A stretch of 64,000 nt of DNA from Stereum hirsutum FP-91666 SS1 (Eukaryota > Basidiomycota > Agaricomycetes > Russulales > Stereaceae), in the NCBI RefSeq assembly GCF_000264905.1, contig NW_006763144.1, positions 1,121,648 to 1,185,647 on the forward strand. Reading direction: 5' to 3'. Of the stretch, positions 21,166 to 33,801 are shown in pieces. The notes under the pieces are model-generated. The model searched no databases. It saw only the letters and a program-made list of their open reading frames with translations, and was not told where the DNA came from. Positions within the stretch are counted from its first letter, which is position 1; every line of letters starts with the position of its first letter. A program made the position numbers and the translations under genes.

Positions 21166-24100
21166 ATGGATCCTCACACGGGGCCATTGGTGCTCTCAGC
21201 GCCCTTGTCGAGTGAACGACGGAGTGCGTTATACCAGGTTCTGGAGGCTGTCGGCGTAGGTCCTCCCGGACCTCTCATGTTTGCAAAACTTCTCGGTGGT
21301 CTTCGGGCACCAGAGCATCTTGGTCTTCTGAAGCCCAGTCTACCATCCTCTTCAATATTCCATTCGGGAGGCAAGGGGTACGAAGTGATGCAACGATGCT
21401 GTCAGTTCACGCTCTTTGTTTTGCATCTCCGTCTTGCTTACTATTCCTCGTTTGCGTCACAGATGCTGGCAATGACCCTGCTGCGAGGTTCCTCGGAGAC
21501 TTGATGACCGAGCTGTGTCAGCAATGCACCGACCATGGTAAGAATATTCCTCATGCTAGGGCTGTACGATGCCAAGGCTTATTGTTCCGTGGACAGCCTA
21601 TCCGGTTACCAAGGAAGTAGACTACTTCAAAACGGAGAACTATACGCGTATCCTGTCCAACATAGATCCTCTAGTCGAACAAGTCAGGAAAGAAATACCC
21701 AACCATCTCTGCTCGTTCGGCAATATCAAACAGATACTTGACATCCTTCTTATAGTAGATATCATCTTTTCCACTATCCAACGCGAATAAAACATAGCTG
21801 ATCTCGGTCCTTATTATTAGATAGAGTTGATCGCGCACCAACAACACAAGCTTCTATTCTGGGAAATCGTAATCAGTCTTGAAGACATCGAGATCATGTC
21901 CGACTGCCTCTTTCACTTTGTGATGCAGGCCTTCAACGATCCTCAAACACGGGAATCGGCCGCGAGTCGAAAACAAGCGCTCTCTCAGATCATCGAAAGG
22001 CCGGCGAGGGTTAATGCTCGTGCCCCCGCTGTCCCTGGCGCCGGCGCCACCTTTTCGTCAGCCAGTTCCTTCTTACCCCCTTTCCCACGTTCAGTGCCCG
22101 TTCCGTCATCCCAAGCACCTCAGCCTTTGGGCGCCAGTGACCCATGGCCGAACGACTTGTTCCCCGAGTCTCACCTTCCTCGTGGCTTTCAGGTCCAGAC
22201 TGAACCACAGAGCGCTTTCCACGCGGAGATCCCTTCCAGCTCCTCGCAGCAATCTACGCCATGCCAGATCATGGCGGAGGCTTTGAAGAGATACACAGAG
22301 ATCAACACGGCAACAAAGGCAGAATGTCTCGGTGTGCTGACAAAGCAGGAGGAGTCCAGGCAGCAGCTTCAAGTCGCGTTCCAAGAATTCTTGCATAGCG
22401 AGGCCGTTCTTCATGGTCAAGCTGAGCAAAAAATCAGCGCTCTCTTTGACGCAGCTGGGGCGACTAGCGATCATATAACGGTAAGTTTTCGTGGCGTTAT
22501 ACTATTACCATCGTTGACTAAGCAGATGGGTTTTCTCGTAGTACCCTCGTTCTCCGGGTGACGCCTCTGCAGCCCCGCCATCGTTCTCCCCTGGTGCTCC
22601 GCTGGGAAGTCGCCCTGCAAACGCTCAAGGACGATGGGCATCATCCGCGATTTTACCGGAAAGTCTCTCCCCAGGATACGCCCCGTCCGTCATGTACCCT
22701 CCGTTCGCGCCACTTCATCCTTCCCCGTCAAATAACGCCAATTTTATGAATCCACCCGCCCTGGGTCCGAACCCGTACTCATACTCTCCCCCTTACCCCG
22801 TCCCTCCTCCCTTGGGCAACCTCTTCACACCTCCCAGCTATCCTACCACGACTGGTTCCTTCCCGGCGCTCTCCCCTTACGCTGCGTGGCCTATGAGTGT
22901 GGGTCCTGGCGCATACTATGGCTCTACCTTTTCAGCACCGCAGACGTTCCGCCATGCTCAACCGCCTTTTGGTGGCGCCTCGGCCTCGTTTGGGACTCTG
23001 CCTCGGTGGGAGACCAGGGAGCCTCACGGTAACACCTCGAACTGGAAAGCACCAAGCATACCTCCTACGATTCCGAATGCTACGTCGCATACCGCACCGT
23101 ATGCGAAGGCCGCGTCGCAACACCGTTCCGTTCCTCCAACAGGATCATCTTCGTGGAGCGCTTCGTCACCTTATTATCCTTTTTATAGTGCGCCTGATTC
23201 TTCCCAGCGGTCGCCCAGAACCTGCCCTGCAGCTCTCTTCACCCCGCCGCCCCCGCCACCAATGCTACGAGTTCCTGACAGTGCTGACAGTTCAAGATGC
23301 ACGAGCCCTTATATCAATCTGCCCGACTTATCGTCATATGTGATGCCTCCGCTGGAGAGTTCCTCCGATATTCCTGGACTTCAGCCAGAGTTCAGTGACG
23401 TCGGAACTCCTCGTCGGGAGCCTCTGAGCCCTATAACAGAGCGTACCAGTCAGACAGGTTCGGAAGCGGTTAATGGCGAGCAGCATCGCGTACGGATTGT
23501 CGAGCTAAAACGCTCTCCCTATCTCCCCCGTGCGCCTGAGGCTCCCGGTCACTCAAGTAATGCGCACGGGAATGGACCGTTGAGGATGACTTCCCCGTCT
23601 ATCTCTTCGCCTATATATGTAGCCCCATCGCCGATCCCACATGCGAACACACCGCCTCAGCCATCGAGGGTTGAAGTTGATTCGTCCGTCTCAGAGCTGG
23701 TTACAGATTCAGAGCCCTCGGTGCTATCATCTCCTACCTCCGACAACGCGCTTTTCCGCGAAGCTGAACGTGGAGGGTGGTACTTCCCTACTTTCCCCCC
23801 TAACCCTCTGGTCATCAATTCAGTACCCGTGATCATTCCTCCCTCCCCGAGCCCACGGATTTGTGGAAGTACACAAATTTCCGTGTCGCCACCGCCTGGT
23901 GTCCGCGACTATGAGACCACTGACATGTCGAGGTCGACCTCGTCTCCCATCGCATCTAGTGCTTCCAACCCTCTGCCCCCGTCACAACTCTCTACGCAGC
24001 TCCAGTTCTCCCATCTCTTCTGTGATGATAATCGTAGTCCTCCGCCACCCCCGGTCATCATCCAGGCTCCGCCGCGACCACCTTCCAGTTCCGAGCGGAT

Positions 24101-24500
24101 AGAAAAAATTAAGGGCCGCTTCGATGAACTCAAACAGGCATTCTCCTTCTCGCGTTTCGTTGACGTTAGCATGGACGGCTCCACTTCCAAGACGGTTGAT
24201 ACGACTGCGCTGTACGCTACGACGCTGATGGAGTGCGCGTTGAACAACGGGAACCATCTCTCGATGTTGACTGGCAAGAGGTATCGCATGCTGCCATTCG
24301 GGTCAGAAGGTGGCCGTCGCGTTCACCAGTATTCGAAGGATCTCGACGATGTGCTTTTAGAACTTGACGGGGTGTGGTGCGGAGACGATGCGGCGGCGAA
24401 GGCGAAGAGGAAGGAGGTGGTCGACGAGGTCGTCAAAGAGGCGAATGTGCTTGATCAGTGGAAAGATATGATCTGCAAGATGGCTGATGTCCAGCAGTGA
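21166..24500 (+). CDS. Large Pro/Ser-rich protein with BAG-like C-terminal helix bundle
   Basis: I do not recognise this protein as a whole. The N-terminus MDPHTGPLVLSAPLSSERRS leads into a mixed region spread over several short exons (ending about 21788). Then comes a helical segment with QQLQVAFQEFLHSEAVL. A single very long exon (from about 22540 to the stop at 24498-24500) is dominated by Pro, Ser, Tyr and Ala (SPPYPVPPPLGNLF), so mostly disordered. The last 140 residues are folded and charged: RIEKIKGRFDELKQAFSFSR, then YSKDLDDVLLELDGVWCGDD and KRKEVVDEVVKEANVLDQW. The spacing (helix, LLxxLDxV, RKxxVxxV, LD) resembles BAG domains, the Hsp70 nucleotide-exchange modules; this is an inference from pattern. 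Exon borders between 21400 and 22560 are uncertain. Confidence 0.6.
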
Positions 24501-25040
24501 GGATCTGAAAGCGTTTCTTTCAGAAAAACGTAGGCGCGATCACCGAGAAGTCTTCAAGTGAATATGTATGATAGATGTTAGTACGTTGGGAGCTAGAGTT
24601 CTTGGACAGTCATGTTGTCTCATATTATTGTTTTCGAGTTTTTAGTCTTTGCTTGCTTATGCCTTACCCTTTGGTTTTGGATCTTGACGACTCCGAAGTT
24701 CGTGCACCTTTACACCTCTTGATGTATATCTTGTATATGAAATCGAATTCACGCTCTATTATCGCTATCTGAAACGGGTATGATGATGTTGACAGTAGAA
24801 GTATGGAGAGGATGCAAGAAAGAGGTATTCACGACTAGTCCTGTTGTGTAAGCATACGAATCAAGCAAGATATGTAACCAAGTCCGATTATCCTGAAGTA
24901 GTCTCAAGAAAGTTAAGCAAGAAGAGATTATCGTGCGCGACGCACAGTATATGTATTGAATAAAATGGCTGCAGTGGTCATCGAAAGGCGAAATGTATAC
25001 ATACAAATAAATGGCAATGGGTTAGCAAGATTATGGGCAT
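24501..25040. other. Convergent 3' region
   Basis: Lies between the stop codons of the Pro-rich gene (plus) and GEN1 (minus). It is AT-rich, with several TATATG/ATGTAT stretches typical of fungal 3' ends and polyadenylation signals. No gene is seen. Confidence 0.5.
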
Positions 25041-28000
25041 CTAAGTCAGGTCTATAACATCGTCGTCAGAAGAAGGACCGGTTTCAGGGAATCGTCTAGC
25101 GTGTCTTGGCTGAATGTTAGCAGGGCCAGATGCTCGTTGCGTAGGTTTCGGGACAGTCTCGTCATCGTCGCTCTCAATCTCGATAACATCCGCGTCGTCC
25201 ATGGCAGGCGGAGCACGATGAACAGGCTGTGGAGGTCTCGGTCGTCTGGCAGTGGAGGTTCCTGCGACAGGACCTGACTCCTGGGTCCTCGGCCGTTTGG
25301 CGGGTTTATTGAGGGTATCCCTACGCGTCATTGGGGAACCGGTGGCAGGCCTCTTGACAGGACCTCTTTTGGCTTTTTTGGAACCTGGAAAGCAGGTCTG
25401 CTGGAAGATGATATCCATTATGTTTTGTGGCCCATCGGAGTCATCGTCTTCAGACGGAGGGACTGGCTCGGCATGTCGTTGGGGACGGCGTGGTGGATCA
25501 ACGCGTTGCGACTGTGGACGGGGTGGCGACGGAGGGTTCCTCTTCGGAGCTGGAGCAGTCAGCCTCTGCGACCGTGGCGCGAAGACCTGATTGGAAGCGT
25601 CGTCGGATGCATGACGCCCAGAAGATTGAACAGGATCCTCGTCAGCGAAGAGCGCGGCGAAGTCGGGGGCAGGCTGAGGAGCGCGTTGTTCTGGTTGAAC
25701 CACACGCTGGGATTGTGATGACGAAGTTGTTTTGCGGGTTGGGGTTTTCTTGGGAGGACCGGCCCTGCGAGATTGAGAGGAGCCTAAAGCGATTGGCATC
25801 GTCTTGTTATAGGCATCATCCCAGATGTCGCGCGGTTGGCCTTCAAGAGACTGCACTCTTTCACGAGACGGCCCGGTGGATGCTGTAGGCCTGGGTGGCG
25901 GTTGAGCAACAGGAGGAAGCTCAAGACCATCTTCTAACACTAGCATGTCAGGATCATCCGGATTCGGGAACCAGATAGAGAGTCCAGACGGCGGCCTCGC
26001 TGGGTCAGATTGACCGAGAACCGCTTGGCCAGAATGGGCGGCAACGTTCAAGGTCGAAGCGCTTGAGCCAACCTGATTCGGGCGAGGATCCACGAAAGTA
26101 TGGGGCGGTACCACACGATCGGAGGCAGCGACGGGAGTAACGGAAGGCGAGATAATTTGTGCTCGGAAGTCTTTCCCTCCGTGACTATCGTTCGACCTAG
26201 GCGTATCACCGAGAAGCGTTGTGTCATCTTCTTCCTCTGAATCGTCGTCGAGATGGTCCATCGGCTGTGTAGGAGCCCGGCCCTTTCCCTTCCAGGTGCC
26301 CGATTTCTTCGCAGCCTCAACCAGACTCGGGTGGACAGTCTCCATGATAACGCCGGGGACCCACATTCGCACGGCGCTGTCCGGAGCAGGACCTGGTGTC
26401 TTGGGGTCTTTTTTCTTGGTCTGTGCAGGACCGTCGAACATGACGTTCCATTCGTCTTCGACTGCTGGAGTATGATTGTTAGGACATGTTGGCGCTTTGA
26501 GTTTGCATGCCTTGCGAGTCATCTCGACGAAGATGGATGGAGTGAACTCCACGCGATATTCGAGAGTATGGTCCGTGGATACATGCTGTCGCGAGGCGAC
26601 GATCTGCATTCGAAGTGGGTTCTTGTCTTCGTCCACCTCGTTAGCCAGAGGGTCCGGTTGGGAACCTTGGTTGACGAAGGCAGCAGCGATGCGGTCGTTT
26701 GCGTCCGTCTTGGAACTCTCTAAGTGCCGGCGAATAAAGGATAGAGGTGTACCAACTTCGTAGGGCGTAACGACCACACCACGCCTCTTCTGTCGTTCGT
26801 CAGCCTCAATTGCCGCATGTCGGAGAAGAAATATGAGGACCGATTCCCATAGAAGCGTTCGAAACCTCTTGACAATCTCGTCCTCGTAGCCCCAATCCCC
26901 GAAGTGGCGTTCGCAGAAGGCTGCTAGGCGAGGGAGACTCATGACCTTGCTATCTCGGATAGTCCCACCGCCTGGGCGCCTCTGCCGTTCGGTGGTGACG
27001 GGGTTGACGTAGTTTTCCATGATCTTGAAGTCCGGAAAATCGATGGGAACGAGAGTATTCGATCTGCGGGAGAGGAATCCACTAGCGTTGGTTTGCAGCT
27101 CCTGGTTGGCTCGATCCCGCCATACCGAAAGTAAAGGCTTGATGTCTTGAATCCCACGCTGTTCATAGATGCGCATGAGATCCTCTCCGAAACCACAACG
27201 TGCCAATCCATGAGCGACGGTGGGCCCAATCTTCGAGACACCCTGAGAGATCCACACGTCAGTCCACGCTGGAGGAAGAATGAACCAGAAAGAAGGGAGA
27301 CAAACCCCAGAGTAGTCTCCGCCCGATAATAAAGCAATGAGGACCAATCCAGCCCTCGAGAGATCGACATTAGGATTTCTTTGAATATCATCTGCGTTGT
27401 AACTCCAGACATGACTGGCACTTCGCTTGCCGTTCGAATCTAGCGCTGGTTTGGACTTATTGCCACTAAGAAGAAGGCCTGAGCTAGGGTGCTTCGAATC
27501 AGTTTCCGAAGGTGAAAGCAGACGATGAGATCCTCACTTCTTCATGGTATTAACCGCACCGAAAACGATAGCATCGACGTCGTCGCTGATGATCGCGTCG
27601 ATGACGCCCTGTCGGTTCAGCCACGCCAGTTCGGCTTCGGCCTCTCCCAGAGCCTGCAAAGACAAGGTGAGACATGATGGTGTGAAGATAAAAGTAGACG
27701 CACCATTCGCCACTCCATTCCAAAAAGTTCCAACAGCTTCTTGAACCCAGCAGTTAGAGCATGGGAACCAGCCTTTCCCATACGGCTTCCTCGCTTGACT
27801 TTCGGACGCTCACAGCCATCGAAAACGAAGAGTGGAATAAGAGGCAGTCTGGTAAGTCTGCACAATTTGAAGAAGAGGAATCGAAGCTCTGGGCTTTCCC
27901 CTTTTTTGCTGAACGACGCGTGGTGATACCAAATGGATGCATCAATTCCTATGAATTGAAATTATGAGTCTGCGTTGTACTAAGTGAGATAGGAAAAAGT

Positions 28001-28178
28001 CACCTATGCGATATCCTCGTTTCCCTCCTCTGTTTTCGACGAATGCCTCCGTCGCGACCTGGGTCATGGAACGAGTCCGGCCAGCGGGATGCACGACCTA
28101 TAGGGACATACCGATGAGAAATACAATTAAACAGAAAAGTATAGTGATACGTACATCCCAAAGCCCTGGAACGCCCAT
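25041..28178 (-). CDS. GEN1: Holliday junction resolvase GEN1/Yen1 (XPG/Rad2 nuclease family)
   Basis: GEN1/Yen1 cuts four-way DNA junctions at the end of homologous recombination. Exon 1 reads MGVPGLWD, continuing VVHPAGRTRSMTQVATEAF; then GIDASIWYHHASF (N-domain aspartate) and LFVFDGCERPKVKRGSRMGK. The I-domain shows ALGEAEAELAWLNRQGVIDA, then IISDDVDAIVFGA. The helix-two-turn-helix is GGDYSGGVSKIGPTVAHGLA. A GEN1-type chromodomain could lie within the region that includes VTPYEVGTPLSFIRRHLES, but I cannot define it. The C-terminal third is a long disordered, Pro/Ser/Arg-rich tail ending DDDVIDLT. Two related acidic/hydrophobic stretches, DADVIEIESDDDE and DDDVIDLT, look like SUMO-interacting motifs. 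Unusual: Leu replaces the common Pro in the A-P-G-E-A-E motif. The start is fixed by Met-Gly, since the mature N-terminal Gly is needed in this family. Confidence 0.92.
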
Positions 28179-28240
28179 GATAGGATGGTAGTGAGTGTGA
28201 AAGAAGTCAAGAATGCCACAGGGGCCTAAATCACGAAGCA

Positions 28241-28270
28241 CGCGACGCGACCTGTCACTCTTCGACGCGA
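28241..28270 (-). promoter_or_regulatory. MCB-like (ACGCGA) cluster upstream of GEN1
   Basis: ACGCGA occurs at 28241-28246, 28246-28251 and 28265-28270, which is 63-92 bp before the GEN1 ATG (28178). ACGCGN is the MBF/DSC1 consensus. The rest of the 416-bp interval between GEN1 and RDH54 shows no gene. Confidence 0.45.
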
Positions 28271-28594
28271 CTCGTCACACACACGTGCGTTTGTTGATTT
28301 GTTGTTGATCGCCTTTGTTCAAGTTGGTGGCTCTAGCCTTACTTTAATGGAATCACTTACCATCCGGGACAAACGAGAGAACTAGAGCATAAAGACCCGG
28401 CCACATGCCATTACAAAGGTCCTCATATTACAGTAGTTTCTTCTGAATGCACTAGCCCGTGAGAGATTGACTACTTATGTGCTCCGATCGTTCGAGTACA
28501 TACTAGTGATGTTCTAAGGGTATCAGGACGGGAACCTCGAAGAAAGTAAGCTGGATAGCGTTGTACTGTACATAATTTAGCAGTCCGAATGCAC

Positions 28595-31500
28595 CTACTC
28601 CACGTCTTCTTCTTCCTCTTCTTCATCCACACTGTTCGCAGCAGCCTCGTCATCGTCTTCGTCCTCGCCTTCCTCGCCCGTACTACTGTCTGGAACAGCC
28701 TCCTCGTCTTCCTCATCTACCTTGGAGTTCTTTTCAAAGAGGAAGGACAAAGTACCACCAGGAACATCATCAACCGTCAAAGCCGCGAGATCCAACTGGG
28801 CGACATTGTCGATGTCGACGGCGGCTAGGAGGGAATCGATCCTACTGGTTGTACCTCCAGTCGGAGGGTTCGAAGTCGAAGCCGAGCCTGGTAAAGGTTT
28901 CGGCGAAAATATAAGCGTCCTCAGCAGCTCGTCTTGGATCTTGGTTATCGCGTCTGGGCGTAAACAGTTGATGTGAGTCCATTCACCGAGCGCGGCGAGC
29001 TCTGCTTTCTTCTTCTTCTTGTACTGTGATAAAATGTTGAGTAAAGTTACCCGGTTGAGGAAAAATGGCGTCTACTCACGGCCTTGTCGATAAGTGGCAC
29101 CTCTTCAGGCTTCACCTGGGATGCGTTCACGAAACCCTTTGGAACTCCAGAGACCTCACCGCCCCCGTCGGACATCGAACGTTCGAAGGGATCGATGTTG
29201 TCGGATTGGTCGCATGGACAATCAAGGAGCTCATGCGTGTGGCAGGATGTGTGCGGATGGATAGTGAAAATATCTCGTAACTAAATATGTCGATGAGCGC
29301 CTTCGCTTTGTAATATCAGCATGAGGTACTCACTTCCTTCGGGGTGAATGAATCTGACTTAGATTCCGACTTGGTCTAGACACACGGAAAAGGTGGAATG
29401 AGATGGTGTCCTCACTGTAGTCAACGAGAAAATAAAATCACATTGCCGATAAGCGCTAGAGCGGAAGGGTTATCAGATCAGACGCTCAGAGGAGATTTTC
29501 AACACGAAACTTACTGCTCAGACCAAGTTTCGTCGTCTGACGCTGGAAAATCTTTTCTGTAGAAAGCCGAGCTGTGTCAGTCGATGACCAGGTCTGAATG
29601 CTTCCGAATCCGTACCATCGATGGTCCCCGCAGTCATGAAGCGATATATGAACACTTCACGCCGTTGGCCATCTCTAGATATCACGGTCAGTCACAACCG
29701 TATGGCATCACCGTGAACATCCGACGCACCGGTGGATTCTCGCCATCGATTGAAGGTCGTGACTGACGGAGTGTCAGTATTAGCGTGAAGATGTAGAATG
29801 CGTGTCATATCGTACCTCGGGTTCCAGTCCGAGTCGATGAGGCATAGTCTCGAAGCACCGATGAGGTTGAGGCCTACGCCCCCTGCTTTGGAACTCAGAA
29901 GGAACATGACTAGTAGACGCGGTCAATAGGTCGGTACCGGCAGGGACCAGAGATAGAAACTCACAGCAGCGCTCTTGTGACGACTTGTTGAAGGTGTTAA
30001 CAAGTTCTTGCCGCTTTCCTGCTGGGGTTTGACTGGGTCCGACAAAAATCAATACAGCTGACGGCGCAATAATATCGGGCGACCTACCCATCTAGCCGCA
30101 GGAAAGTGTAAGACTTCTTCTTGCAGAACTCTTCCAAGATGTTCAACGTGGACGTATAGTGGGAGACAACAATACACTTCTCGTCCGTTCGCTGAGGGGG
30201 ATCGTTAAGCATCTTTCGGCAAGAAACACGGAAAACCTCTTACCTTCCGAATGGCACGGAGTAGCGTGGCAAGCGCCGCAAGTTTGCCTAATAGCAGGCG
30301 GCAATGAGTACGGTAGTGCAAAAGATATCACGGTATTATCGAAGTTACCACTCAATGACACATCGTGGACTTGTGCCCCATTGGGAAGCAGTTTGACGGC
30401 CTCTTCCACGGCGGAAGTTTTGGCTATGTTGCCTTCGCCTTTCGCCTTAGCCTTCGCCTTGTCGGCTACAGCCTTGAGGAGGATGGGGCTGTTACTGATC
30501 TTGGTGAGCATGTTGATAAGGGCTAGAGACTCGGCGGTCGAGCTCTGGATGATATTGTCCAGTTTGTCCGGGTTGAGAATTTTGGAGAAGATGGAAAGTT
30601 GTAACAGCGTCGGCGTCACGAAAACAATATATTCATCTAAAAGGATCGCCGAATGCCTCAGTCTCGGTTGCCGACGCTCATAAATACAGTACTTACGTTT
30701 CGGGGGTAGATAATTCTTCAGAATCCCAGCCTCTCTCCGAAGGACGAAGCTGCGGGAAATAGCTTGCAACTAGACCCGTGGTGATTGTAAGCGTCTCAAG
30801 TTTGCAAATTTCTGCCAATAATTGTGTCATACCTGGGCCGACCGAGCTTCACCAAGCTCCTGTTCCTTCTTGGTGCAACCTGGCGTCCTACTACGCAAGA
30901 TAGGGGTCTCATAGACGCGCCGGAAGGTGTTATAGTCATCTACGAGAGGAGCTTAGTTCAAAGACGTACAATGAGGGCGGTAGAGTATCACCTAGTAGCC
31001 CAGGGTTGCAGAAGTCCGCCTAGAATTGTGCACTGAGCATTAGACGCGGCAGCCACGAATATGGAATGTTCGTACCATGGCAAAATATTCACGAAGAGAG
31101 TTCTGCACTGGCGTTCCAGACAAAATCACTCTCCTTGGCGTCTTCAAGGCTTCAAACATTTTGGAAGTCTTGTTGTCCGCTGATTTGAGCCGATGTCCTG
31201 AGAAACCCCTATGTCAGCATGAGTAGGGATGGTTCAACAGACACACTGACCTTCATCCGCAATAATGAGCCCGATTGGTGGCCTGTAAAATAATGTTCAG
31301 CTCACCCGCATATCAAGAATTGAAAACTACCTACTGGCAATATGCCAATTCCGAGCTGTCATGGGTATGAGAGTAGTTTCTTCCAGAATATTACAAAATG
31401 GGGGCGTACATAACACTTCGTAGGCGCTCGTAACCCACAATGAGAACATGGTGGATTTTCCTGGGTAAAGGATGTCACGACCGCGCCTAAAGTGGGAAAA

Positions 31501-33672
31501 CCTATTTGCTCACGAGTTGATAAACTGTTTGATGGCACTTTTATCCTTGTCTCCCACGAAGATTCCAACTCTGTCTCTCCCTAGCCTAGAGATCATTGAG
31601 CACATATGCACGGCCAGACGTGCCACGGACTTACCACTTGTGAAACTCGTTCTTCCAATTCTGCGCCAAGTTATCAGCATCGACGCAATGTAAACGGAAA
31701 AGTGGCGTACGTTGATGAGGGTCACAGGACAAACGATGAGGACCTTGCCCACGACAGGACCCCTATCAATGTAGGGATTTTGCTCTAGTGGCGTAGATGT
31801 CAACGGCCAACGAATAGTGAACCTTGAGCATAGCGCAAAGAACTTACTGAGAAGAGTCCACACCAAACTTATCGTCTGGGTATGACCGACAAATCAGAAC
31901 ACTGCGTGCATGCGTTGAATAGAGAGTCACGCACCTGCAGGGTTTTGCCCATGCCCCTAACAAAACATCTGATAAGCGAGCGCTCGGGCGGCAGGAGTAA
32001 GGAAGAATTACATTTCGTCTGCAAGAATGCAACCGTTCCCTTCATGTTTACGTAGGCCCATAACAGACTCATACATGAACTTGACGCCTAGGTACGGCAG
32101 TTAGTAACGTTAAATGGTTTGAGTAAAATCGGCGGGCTCGAACCTTCGACCTGGTGTGGCCGTAGACGACGAGCCAGAACGGGATCGATGACGACGGGAA
32201 CGACGGGGGAATTTCTGCCAAGAAAAGACCGTTCAATCCGGACACTTAGGACACTGACGGAAGGGAGTACTTCTTGTTGTATTTCGTCATGTGTTCCTCT
32301 GTTGGCGCCTTCATCACAACGGCCCCTTCAGCATCAGGATCATGCCTACATTGCGATAATATTAGAATCATCGTCTCAGCGCTTCACTAGAGCAGATATC
32401 CCCAAACGTACAGAGGTCCCTTAGGTTTCAGTTTCGGTGGGAGCGTTCCATAGAACGATTTGGGAGGTACATATTTCTGGACAGACGACGGTGAATTCCG
32501 GATCGGCGAGCGCGTTGGCTGGTCAGCTTGTGCTTTCGCAAGGAACGAGGCCTTTCTGGGGGTCGTAGAAGGATCCACAAATTCCACATCGTCGTTCTGG
32601 GATTCAGGTGACGTGCCGGTGATAGATGGGATGCTTGATCGCTTGACCTCGTTGTCGATTTGTATCTCACGACCACCAATATGAGTTTGGTAGCCACGAC
32701 TTGGCTTGCCGCCTTCCCAGGTCTTGGAACCGAGGCTACAACGCATTCAGTCAACTCGGGGTCGGAAAATGCAACACGCCACCCACATCTTGCCACTTTC
32801 TGATATCAATGTAAGTTTATCCCCTCGGTGGACGAGCCAGGCATCCCCGTCCCAGGTCTTGTGCTTCTTCTGCTGGTGCTTTCGCCTGATGCATGACGTC
32901 GCAATCAATGTCATGCATATAACGAGATAAACGTACAACCTCACCAGTTCACGGCCCAGTAAGACTCCAAAGCTTTATCCTCGGAGCTTGAAGCCTTAGA
33001 AGACTGGGTAAGGTCGATGATATCCGACTCCAGATCCGAGGAAGTATGGATCGGTGCATTGGCCTTGGGAGTGTTGACGGTTACAGGCTTGAAGGGGACG
33101 AATTTCTTCTCAGAAGTGCGGGGCTTTTGCATTTCCTCAACAGCAGAGAAGACGGCGGTGTTGCGCCCAAAGCATCGTCCAGAAAGAAATTCTGCACGCG
33201 AAAGAGGACAATCGATGAGAATGTCCTTGTTGCCGAAGGGGAACTCGCTGCCGTCAGTGAGAGGTTCTGATTTGGTACTCCCTTTGGTCAGTCTAAAAGC
33301 GCTCGTCAGTCACATAGAGAGGTTAGAGAGCCAGACGCATGCGCACAATTTGCCGTCAGAGTCGAAGAGGGATCCGGTTGTCCCATTGACCAACAATACT
33401 CCATCGCCTTCCCATGTCTTATGCTTCCGAGCTTGCGGAACTCTCCTGCAGACCGATTAGTTTTCAGAGCAAACCAAATAAATATGTACGCACCATTGAA
33501 CATTCCAATACCGTTCACCGCTACCATGCGCTGCCCCTGCATGTGGAGCAGCCGTTGCGACATTATCGGTTGCATGCCTCTTCGAACGTGGGTACTCCGA
33601 GGCTATGCCATCGCTGTTGCGTTTCTGGCCAACGTATACTCCAGAGGTAGACGGAGGAAGAAACGGGGGCAT
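28595..33672 (-). CDS. RDH54: Rdh54/Tid1-RAD54B-type SNF2 DNA translocase with two DUF2439 units
   Basis: Rdh54/RAD54B moves along duplex DNA and remodels Rad51/Dmc1 filaments. The N-terminal part has two ZGRF1-type DUF2439 units. Unit 1 is [15 protein letters not shown], then [13 protein letters not shown]. Unit 2 is [20 protein letters not shown], then [13 protein letters not shown]. The SNF2 core follows: [30 protein letters not shown] (Walker A, split by an intron), [26 protein letters not shown] (Walker B DEGH) and [15 protein letters not shown]. The second lobe gives [54 protein letters not shown] and ARIHRDGQKRPVFIYR. A very acidic tail (EEEEEEDVE) ends it. About 20 introns are implied. 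The first ATG is 33672; the triplet at 33690 is TTG. GEN1 follows 416 bp downstream on the same strand. Confidence 0.92.
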
Positions 33673-33781
33673 TGCGACTAATGGTGGCAAGTAGAACAGA
33701 TTACACCTTAGGCTGACTTGGGTCGAGCCGGTGGTGGTAGCGATGAGGAGCTGCGAGCGCTTGGCTGATGCGATGCCGCCG

Positions 33782-33801
33782 TCGCGTCGCGCCTGACGCG
33801 A
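33782..33801 (-). promoter_or_regulatory. MCB-like pair upstream of RDH54
   Basis: TCGCGT (ACGCGA on the minus strand) at 33782-33787 and ACGCGA at 33796-33801 lie 110-130 bp upstream of the RDH54 ATG, the same motif as in front of GEN1. The remainder of 33673-34231 shows no coding signal. Confidence 0.42.

Noticed and set aside
25252..26763. Several plus-strand frames opposite GEN1
   Set aside because: They are antisense to the long disordered GEN1 exon, conflict in frame with each other and match no family.
32119..32165. tRNA B-box-like string (GGTTCGAGCCC on the minus strand)
   Set aside because: It falls at an exon-intron border of RDH54 (exon ending RPHQVEG followed by a GT donor), and no acceptor or anticodon stem can be folded around it.
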